From: Merluccius polli
Taxonomy: Eukaryota > Chordata > Actinopteri > Gadiformes > Merlucciidae
DNA: 64,000 nucleotides
Direction: 5' to 3'
Assembly (NCBI GenBank): GCA_030340625.1
Contig: JAOPHQ010002846.1
Coordinates: 457,437-521,436 of the forward strand
Position numbers and translations under genes: made by a program. Shown here piece after piece: positions 50,873 to 64,000 of this stretch. Positions within the stretch are counted from its first letter, which is position 1; every line of letters starts with the position of its first letter. A model generated the notes under the pieces. It saw nothing but the letters and a program-made list of their open reading frames with translations. It was not told the origin of the DNA and ran no database searches.

Positions 50873-51516
50873 ATACTCATTTAGCACCATCACTTTCTCC
50901 TCCGCTGTATCAAATGTGTCAAGGAGTCAAATGGTCTGAGATGTACACACACACACAGTTGTACAAAAGGTGAAAATGGACTACACCATCTCGCACGTGG
51001 ATGACCCCCCCGCCCTTCTCTTGTCCCGTACACTTGGCATTCCAAGTGGAATATATCACCTGTGCGCGGTTGCCAAGGACTACACAAGTACACATACATC
51101 ATCCTGTCAGGCCAGGATCACAGGACAAAAGGAGGAGAGTCAGATAAAATAAGCATCGATGGCCTGCGTCCTTAACATGCTCTGGTAGACAACAAGACAC
51201 ACCCATAAACACTATTTTTCAACACACATTTTGAATGGCTATAGCTGAATTCATAGTGCAGATGCCGTTCCCAATTGGATATAATTTCTGTTTGTCTAGT
51301 TATTCCTGTGAACGATCCCAACCAAGGACTGCTTAGGCAACTCGTTCTGCTCCAATGAGCCTTTGAGTATTCTTGTATGCAAATAAAAGGGAAAGCAAAG
51401 CAGCATCCAACCCAAACCCATCCAAATGCTGCAATTATCTCTCCATACCATCCGAATGAATGAGTATTCAATGAATGAATGTTCAAATTCAATTGTTTGA
51501 AGGCAGCCATAAATAC

Positions 51517-52827
51517 TAGTGTTGCACCGATACCGATACTAGTATCGGGAGGGGCCCCGATACCGCACTAAAATGCTGGCATCGGTATCGACGAGTACGA
51601 ACAAATAATGCGCCGATGCCATTTACAGATACTAATATGAAACTTGGAACGCAGCGCCTTGTGTCTTTCTGTGCGTTCACACCGAAAGCGCACAAAGAGG
51701 AATCCACCTTGTCCACTCCACCTGAGTCGCTTTTGTCGCTTCTGTCCCCTTCAGAATGTTCGTTCTTGCTTTTTTTTTAATTTAAAGGGCCAGCGCACCA
51801 CACGCGCTAAACACCACCACGCAACTACTGCTGTAGCACAGCCCATTTACCGACATCGTTGATCACGGAAAGTTACTTGATGAAGTCATTAAAAACAGAA
51901 TTACTCCGATTGGCTGGAGAGTGTAGGTTAAAAAGTGTTTATTTACACCATCTTTGATTTACACCTAGGAAAGACGTTGACGCTATGAAGACGCTATGGC
52001 CACGTTGCTTGGCAACGCCTGCATACGGGAGATATTAAATAGTCTGCTCGACTTGTAAAAATAAAAAAAACCTCACGATTTCAACTCTAAAACACATTAA
52101 AGTATTATTAATTGATTACATATTTCATTCTTTCGTAAGTGACCATGGTACTTCGCGGAAGCAACCCTCCGCTTCGCGTCGGACGGTTCACGCCTCCGCG
52201 TCGTCCATTCATTTCTGTTAATGGACACCTCGTCGGGTTACTCCCCAATCATATTTACGGAAATGATCATCCCAAATAAACACCGATTTTGCCAAATGTA
52301 ATGTTGTCAAATCATAGAGGACATCATAGAGGACATCATTCTCTCCCTTCACTCACTGCACTCACTGCAGTTATTTTTGCCACTGCTCGTTTTAGTTTTT
52401 TCAATGTGGATTTTGGAGTTGTAACTTGTTGTCATAGGACACCTTTTATTTATTTTATTTTATTTATTTTACCCTGGCTGCACTTAGAGGAGTGCACATC
52501 AGCCTAGACCTTACAGGAGGAAGTCATTTCTTATTGCAATTCTGATTTGTTCTTACCTCAGATAGGCCTTAATGCCATGCACTCTCTACCTCATATATTA
52601 TTTCTTATTTTAATTTAATTTAACTTCTTGTTGCACTACGATTTACATGTTGTAATTACATGGATATTGCACTATTTTGGCATATTCAATTATTGTCACC
52701 CATAACAGGTAGGCAATAAAAACGTTCTTCTGGATTTACTGTGTATTCCTGACCAAGCCATGATAGCAATGATTTTACATCCAAGTGAGTATGCAGTTCT
52801 TTAGTATTAGAAGAAAAAAAGCTTGTA

Positions 52828-52858
<31 letters not shown>

Positions 52859-52965
52859 TTCTCCAAACGGCGTGGTATCGGTATGGTATCGGTATCGGCC
52901 GATACTGCACAGCCGGGTATCGGTATCGGTATCGGGGGCCAAAAAATGGTATCGGTGCAACACTA
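51517..52965. mobile_element. 1.45-kb hAT-like non-autonomous element
   Basis: Inverted ends TAGTGTTGCACCGATACC with repeated tatcggtatcgg words inside both ends. Exact 8-bp duplication ataaatac at 51509-51516 and 52966-52973. The interior has no transposase similarity and includes a TA run at 52828-52850. Confidence 0.88.
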
Positions 52966-52973
52966 ATAAATAC

Positions 52974-57465
<4,492 letters not shown>

Positions 57466-57893
57466 CCTCGTTTCCACCAAGCAGTCCGATTCAGTTCAGT
57501 TCGTTACACATTAGAATGGTTATTTTTGCATGTCCATTGGTAAAGGTTGTGGATGGTATGACTAGAACCACTCCATTCTGTCCTGTTTTTTCATTACCCC
57601 TCTGTGGACATACCTAGCACACTGATCCGATACTAAAAAGAAACACTGCAGTCTGTTGATTGGTCAACAGAATCCTCACTTTGCATGACAACAGACAAAA
57701 TGCATAAACCCGCCATTTTGCACCAGACTACTGGTATAAACACCCCACAACAAAGTATTTTTTCATTTTATTTATTTAAATTGTCTGACCTCTGAAGTAG
57801 CATATCCAAAACTCTCTTGTTTATTTCGGTAGTATATTGCCTTGCTGCCTTCAGCCTTTTATTAAACAAAGCTTGCCTTTGGTGGAAACGAGG
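57466..57893. mobile_element. 428-bp MITE with CCTCGTTTCCACCAA ends
   Basis: The left end cctcgtttccaccaagcag and right end ctttggtggaaacgagg are inverted copies of a terminus common in fish elements. No coding capacity; target duplication unclear. Confidence 0.6.
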
Positions 57894-58986
57894 ATAATGT
57901 GAAGTTAACATATGAGACAGTGGAGGGTTCAAAGGGTTTAAACAGCTGGGTCTCATAGGGAAATTAATTCATAGTTATTTTTTTATCTCATGGAGTACAG
58001 CTCTGCAAGAAAAGAAATGCCAACAAATCCAAGATCGACTTTGATCGAAGCAGGGCGTCTGTCTGGATTTCATGCATTTTGTTGTCAACATTGGATTGTA
58101 TCCTCCAATGTGAGCGATATCATCTTAAAAGAGCCAATAAGCACTCAGAGGCTTGTCTAATCATCTCATTCGACAGCATGCTTTGTCTGTGAGGCAAGTC
58201 AAAATAAACACGTTCGCACGAAGTCATGTGGTGGCTTCTTTCCTGTAGTTTATGCTTCAGGAATTCTCGCCAGGATGTGTGCGTATTTAACCTCGGCCAG
58301 GAGATAAAGCTTATCCCACACAGGTTGGTGCCAAGAAAGACTACCCCATAGAATACACCACATTATATCAGGTTAGTTTGTGTTTGATGCTTTAATCAAT
58401 GTCCCAGTATATAATCTATAAAAAAAATAATGATTGTGTTGTCATATCCATATTGCATCTTTAAGCCATAATCCACTGTGGTTTATGTTGCTGGTATGTG
58501 CATACATTATGTACGAGTGGTTAATGCAAGGCCACTTTGCAGTTTACAAACCTCCCCTCTCCACTACCACCTTAGCTCCACACTACCATGTGTAAGTCAG
58601 CCTTCTCTAACAGGGGCAGTGGAGTGCAGTTGATTTGTTGCATTGAAAGGACAGTTCAAGCGTAATCTCCTTCTAGATTATGATATACATTATACACAAT
58701 GTATTGAGATTGAGAGAACGGTTCACTACACATAATGATTTGTAGTAACTATACTAGAAATTAGGATAATCCAAATTATCCTCAAAAGTTAATATTTACT
58801 TTTAGACTTAGGCACAAGACTAGGCCTGTAAGCAAAAACAAAGATCTCAATTTTGCCAGAAACCACTGCCATCAACTGAAGGTAACAGAACATGCTTAAA
58901 AACAACACGGTGCATTAAAGCCATGTATTGCACATCCAATGGGGCTCCCTTGATATCTTTTGTTTCCAAAATCTCTGTCTAACCAG
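57894..58986 (-). other. ext1 intron 1, segment 5
   Basis: Unique sequence with no recognised exon or element. The balanced-composition stretch 57990-58370 is a possible conserved non-coding element. Confidence 0.45.
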
Positions 58987-60162
58987 CAGGGCTCCGAACC
59001 GGTTCAAGGAACGAAAACGAAAACCGAAAACGAACGGTATTTTACGAGGAACGGAAACGGAAACGAAAACCAAATGGTCTTCAACTGTTCCGGAACAGAA
59101 ACGTTATTCTGAAATCCCCAAAACCGGTTAATAACCGGTTTTTTTCGTTCTCTATATACCGTAAAACTTCCAATAAAAGCAAGGTCCCTAATAGACGCAG
59201 GGGTGTGGCGACACGTTTTGACAAATAAACGCAGGTCTCCAATTGAGGCCGGATCTGGATTTTATCTAAATTATTTCTTGAACGACTTAAGCCGTTTAGA
59301 TCACCTACACAAAGATACGGTAACCGTTTAAACGTCTGTCCATATGGACATAACGCACATCGTTAGATCAGTTAGACTCTCCACAGATAAATCATTCAGT
59401 TCATTTAACACAAACTATGAACACCAACGCATAATTCATCAGACTTACCGGTAAACAAGAGAGACGGGGAAAAGGTCTGACTTCCAACTTTTGAAGCGAT
59501 CATAAAGTCCGTAGGTACGGTGTGTGTCCGTTCCTGCATTGTTTATATTCCTTAAGTCCGTAAGGGTCCACCGGTCAAAAGAATCAATGGGTTTCATTAA
59601 ATTAATCCGAGTTGTGAATAATATCATGTGAAGTCCGGTGCTCACTGTCTGTTTACTGTCTGTATGCTGGCTGTCGGAAATCTTCCGCTGCCGTAAAACG
59701 ACGTTCACGTTCGAGCGTCACCGCGGACCTACGGCCGGCGGGGGTGCCCGCAATCATAGACATATATACATGTATACTATGTATATATGTCTATGCCCGC
59801 AATAGTAACACAAACACACCACGGGCCGACGGGGGGGGGGGGGGGGCGCGCAATAGTAACACACCGCGGGGGGGGGGGGGGGGGGCGCCGCGCCGCGCCG
59901 CGCGCAATAGTAACGGCCGACGGGGGGTGCGCAATGGTAACACACCGCGGACCTACGGCCGGCGGGGGGGGGGGGGGCCGCAATAGTAACACACCGCGGA
60001 GGCCCAATAACACTGCCGGAACGTTAAGAACGAACGTTATTTTACGTTCCGAACCGGTTCAGGAACGATATGTTGGTGGCGGAACGCAAGAACGAAAACG
60101 TTAAATATACCGGTTCCGTTCGGAACGGAACGATTGAAAAATAATTTCGTTTTCAAGCCCTG
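58987..60162. mobile_element. 1.18-kb hAT-like element with GC-rich core
   Basis: Termini CAGGGCT and, reversed, CAGGGCT, followed by many cggaac/gaacgaaaac words. Exact 8-bp duplication ctaaccag at 58979-58986 and 60163-60170. The core (59720-60000) has repeated ccgcggacctacggccggcg and caatagtaacac units separated by G-runs. Confidence 0.88.
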
Positions 60163-60170
60163 CTAACCAG

Positions 60171-62585
60171 GACAGCTGAGGTTTAGCTCAATACAATGCA
60201 TCAGTAGGGAAGACAATACCATTTTGGCAACACTGGCACTTGATTTACATTTTATTCAACAGCCATGTAAAAAACCCCTGCAGAAAATAGAAAAAAAAAA
60301 ATTTAAATAAACATTGAAAAAAGGTGTACGGTCAGCGGGCACACAGTACAAGCACAAAGTGATCTGCCAACCTTTCCTTAGGGGCTAGGCCACCAAATGT
60401 TCGCCCCTTCGTGTCCAGCCTTTACAGCTAAGATCTGGTTGGCTAGCAGCCCTCCTCACAGGAATATAGAAGTGTGACTAACTGGGACACGGAAAACAGA
60501 CTTTTTCTGGGGAAACAAACAGCCTGAAACGGATTGGCAGGCTGTCCACTGTTCGTGGGCTTTGGCCAACATAGAGGATTAAAACCATGTTGCTCTATAA
60601 ATACACCTTGTGGACAGACTGCTAGTACACCGGCATCTCACTGCTGGATGTGCTGGGCCCTAATCCTACTCGGTCCCTCCTTCTCATTCACGCTCCTGTC
60701 TCGTTACGCTTCTTAAGTCTCCCTGCATTCGTCAGTGGTGGCTGGGAGTCTGTCCGTCTCTCCCTTTCCTCACATCCCTCGTTCTCTCCATCTCTCGCTT
60801 GGCAGGGCTTCTTAATTGGAAACAAGCTGTGAAGGGGCTTTCAGTCCGAGGTTAAAATTGCATCTGGCCGACCTCCCGCTGAGTCTCCTCCACTCTCTTT
60901 TGGCCATATTACGGTCCTTTATTCACAGTGACTGAATGTGGATGTGCTACATGTCCAACACATTGAACACAACCATAGGGAGGTTAATGAAAGACATCTA
61001 TCCGTTTCAAGTATTTTGCTGAATATTACACGGGTCACGTCATAGACCCAAGCGGCTACACCGTAGGTATACATAGCATACGTCAAGGTACAAAAGTGTC
61101 ACATGAATCCATCAACGTCATCGCTTTTTATTCTGGTTTGGCCGCAGAAGAATGCAATCCTTTCTCTCAATCTCCGTTTTTTTCCGCCTCAGTTTCTCAT
61201 TCCCAACATGTCCAGCGGCACCCCGTCGCTGGTAATGTAACAGTATCTCATCAAGATGTGGGCTGCTCATCACAGCCCAGAAAGAAGGCCGCAACCCTGG
61301 GTACCCTGGGCCTAGAGGCAGACCAACAAAGTCTCCATTGCAATCACAGCTAAGAGGAACATAATGAGTCATCTAATGAGGGACATCGGCCAGGCGAAGC
61401 ACCGTTCATTGTTCCATTTAATCTAGCGTCAGTATCTTATCTAGGTTATTCCTGTGCTACGTAAAAAAGATGCTGTAATTAGACATTTTATAAATGCTGC
61501 ATAAACCCTATTTAATGATTCTGGATTGTACAAAAACAAGGCAGAAATATAGGCAATACAAATGATAGTCTTAGGAAATTCTTTACCCCCCCCCCCCCCC
61601 ATGGTGCATTAAAAGCTTGCTGCAAGTCCTCGGCTCACATCTGGAGAATAAAATCTCAACTATTACACAGGAATTACATGGCCATTACATGGTGATTATG
61701 GTGAGAGGCAGCATTCAGCCTGTCACAACGTCCCTGTTGTCGGTGGGAGAGGATAAGTGGGATTTGTTGTACAATGGCCCACAGAAACTATTATTTCCAC
61801 CCAGTTAGACCACCGACCACTCCGTCTGGCCAATGGTGCTGCATGACAGCCAAGTCGCAGACCAGCGCTGCAAGGGGACTGCGTGAGAAACAAGCATGTT
61901 TAGTCAGTCTGTCTAATTGCAGGGACTTACATGCTTCTTATTTTCTTCTGGCGTGTGGGTGTTTACAGTACGTGGGCTGGAAAGATTCTTTGTCGTTTGG
62001 GAAAGTTAAATCATGACCCACCAACAAATATTTATTTCCCTGGCAACTAGTTCTCCAAGTACTTCCTTGTTCCGCCCACAACTCTGGGCCCACTATGAAT
62101 CCTTCCCTTGGCAAGTTCTGCTAGATTTGGGTACTGGTTCCTGGCCACAGAGCAGGCCTGCGTTCCATTACCATTTGAAAAGGATTCAACTTCTACTGTG
62201 GGTTGATGGATCGATCTTGGCAGACATAATGAAACCCTTAGGATTTCCCCAAATGTTAAACAAAAAGACTCACATCTTGCCCTCCCAACCGACAATATAT
62301 AAAAATGCTCAATGTCAGGGAAGGATTTCCATGGTCCACTAGAGAGCTGTGTGACTACAAAGAGGAAAAGCAATTAGATGTAATAGAACCAATATGGCCA
62401 TAGAATGAAGAGAAAATCGACATGTGAAAAGTTGCCGTTACAGCAGCATGCAGTAAGCCAATGCTACAGATTAATTGTATATCTCCATCAGAAAGCCCTC
62501 CATCATTCACCCAAATGTATGTAGCAAATGAAATAAAAAGTATTCAGCGTCCTGCTTTTTCTCCACTATTTTCATGATCTGTGAC
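60171..62585 (-). other. ext1 intron 1, segment 6
   Basis: No exons recognised. Apart from a C-run at 61587-61600 it is nearly free of simple repeats and transposon ends, especially 60900-61500 and 61610-62340. Confidence 0.5.
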
Positions 62586-63024
62586 CAGTGTTGGTAATAA
62601 CGGCGTTAGAGTATAACGGTGTTACTAACGGCGTTAATTTTTTCAGTAACGAGTAATCTAATTAATTACTTTTCCCTCGTTGCAACGCCGTTACCGTTAC
62701 TGAGAATGTGAAGTGGCGCGTTACTTAGGGTGGCCATTCGTCCAGCTTTAGGCCGGACTGTCTGGTTTTTCAAAGCCCTGTCCGGCGTCCAGCGCAGCAT
62801 CAAGCCGGATGCGTATTTGTCCTCCTTTTTGAGACACCCCCGCCGGCCACAGGTCCGCCCGCCGGTCATAGGTCCGTGGGGTGTTACGATCGCGCGCGAT
62901 TACTTTGCTGAGTAACTAATTACTCTTACAATTAGGTAACTCAATTACTAACTCAATTACTTTTTGGGAGGAGTAATTTGTAACTGTAACTAATTACTTT
63001 TTTTAAGTAAGATGACCAACACTG
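62586..63024. mobile_element. 439-bp hAT-like MITE (CAGTGTTGGT ends)
   Basis: Inverted ends CAGTGTTGGT with taacggcgtta and gagtaa(c/t)taatta words inside. Exact 8-bp duplication tctgtgac at 62578-62585 and 63025-63032. The centre has a GC-rich cassette (62825-62895). Confidence 0.88.
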
Positions 63025-63032
63025 TCTGTGAC

Positions 63033-64000
63033 ACACACAAACAATAAGTTTTTACTGTTCATTCATTGTTTTGTCAAAGGAATCTGAGAATTGGGCTGCA
63101 TTAAGCAACAGCATTACAAAAAAACACAATGGAAAAAGTAGGAAAATACTTGCATGCAAAATGTAAAAAGGTTTCTAAAATATCATGTTATATTTTGGCC
63201 ATACCGCCCTACACACATGCTATAGAAGTGAATTTGTGGGAAACAGGGGGCTCTGTGTAATGCTCCTCCATACAGCAGCACCTTAGCTTCCTTCATTACG
63301 TGGGAATGGGATTTGAAAAGGCGTCCTACAAAAACTATAGCATTTGGCATGACCCTGACCAACGTAGTGGAGATGAATCATCCAAGAGGTTGTCAAACAA
63401 ATTGCATCTATGCATTCGAGTCTTTGTTAGGAGGCCACGACCAGTACTAAAGGGGTGGCTTTATAGAGGAACAATTAAACTGAATAGACTCAGGACGATG
63501 GGCACAGTCTGTTAAGACCCAGATACATACTTTGAGTGGTTAATCGCAATGGAATAGGCCTATATTATACAATTGTGCTGCTCACTAATGGCCATAAACT
63601 GCATGGGTCTGCGTGCTGCTTCCTCGTGATGGACAGATAAAACTTGCCGTCATGTAGGTCAAACTAGATTACAGACCTGTACTTGAGATGTATAAACCGC
63701 ATTGGATGGGTGGCAAATAGAAACATAAAGCACACAGGCTACAGCACATCTTTTACATGCAAATAATGGATGTAACACAGACGGGGAGATCTGTGATTCA
63801 TTAATCATAATCAGAGGCATTATGTAGCAGTGCAGGAAAATTAAAATAACTACAAATACATAATTTGAAACAAACCCAGAAGTTTAACTTCATAGACCAA
63901 GGCATGAGAAATAAGACAGACCATCCAGAACAAGCAACAGTGGTTGCCGAGCACATAAATGAAAATGAATATAGAGTAGGGTTAAGGGTTTTCAAATTAA
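63033..64000 (-). other. ext1 intron 1, last visible segment
   Basis: AT-rich, with no recognised exon or element to the window edge. Confidence 0.55.

Noticed and set aside
51517..52965. Possible autonomous hAT with transposase
   Set aside because: No frame over about 75 codons and no recognisable hAT catalytic or dimerisation segment; the same holds for the other hAT-like elements.
62013..62342. Open frame of 109 codons in ext1 intron 1
   Set aside because: No recognisable domain, atypical composition, and an overlapping opposite-strand frame of equal length; chance frames of this size are expected in 31 kb.

Overview
This window is nuclear DNA from a ray-finned fish, probably a teleost. 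The evidence is interrupted vertebrate genes with clean GT/AG introns, very dense CA/TG microsatellites, many hAT-type non-autonomous elements with 8-bp target duplications, a Tc1/mariner element, and LINE 3' tails of the kind common in fish. A percomorph is my guess; no species marker is visible.

Three genes are present, all on the minus strand. Only the first coding exon of eif3h (972-1070) is here, with intron 1 running off the left edge. rad21 (coding exons 2603-9615) is complete: 13 coding exons give a predicted 638-residue cohesin kleisin, with a 3' UTR reaching about 1845. ext1 is represented by its last ten coding exons (17355-32776), covering residues 321-746 of the heparan-sulfate copolymerase. 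Its first coding exon is not in the window, so intron 1 exceeds 31 kb and fills 32777-64000. eif3h (translation initiation), rad21 (cohesin) and ext1 (Golgi heparan sulfate synthesis) do not share a pathway; they are syntenic neighbours, as on human 8q24, but utp23, aard, slc30a8 and med30, which lie among them in human, are not seen.

Layout: 1-1110 eif3h start; 1111-1845 short intergenic gap; 1845-9615 rad21 exons and introns carrying MITEs; 9616-11420 rad21 5' UTR and GC-rich promoter; 11420-17354 intergenic DNA and the probable ext1 3' UTR, including a 1.15-kb hAT-like element; 17355-32776 ext1 exons 11 to 2 with a degenerate LINE, hairpin MITEs and long microsatellites; 32777-64000 ext1 intron 1, with a three-layer nested transposon at 39001-41300, several hAT-like elements with clear target-site duplications, and unique stretches that may hold conserved non-coding elements.

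I found no new multi-gene system. The points most worth a second look are the lost arginine at the second separase site of Rad21, the nested transposon stack with a nearly intact DD36E-spaced Tc1-like transposase, a 51-bp perfect palindrome in ext1 intron 1, a GC-rich tandem cassette shared by hAT-like elements with different termini, and CA/C-rich tracts lying directly on ext1 splice sites.
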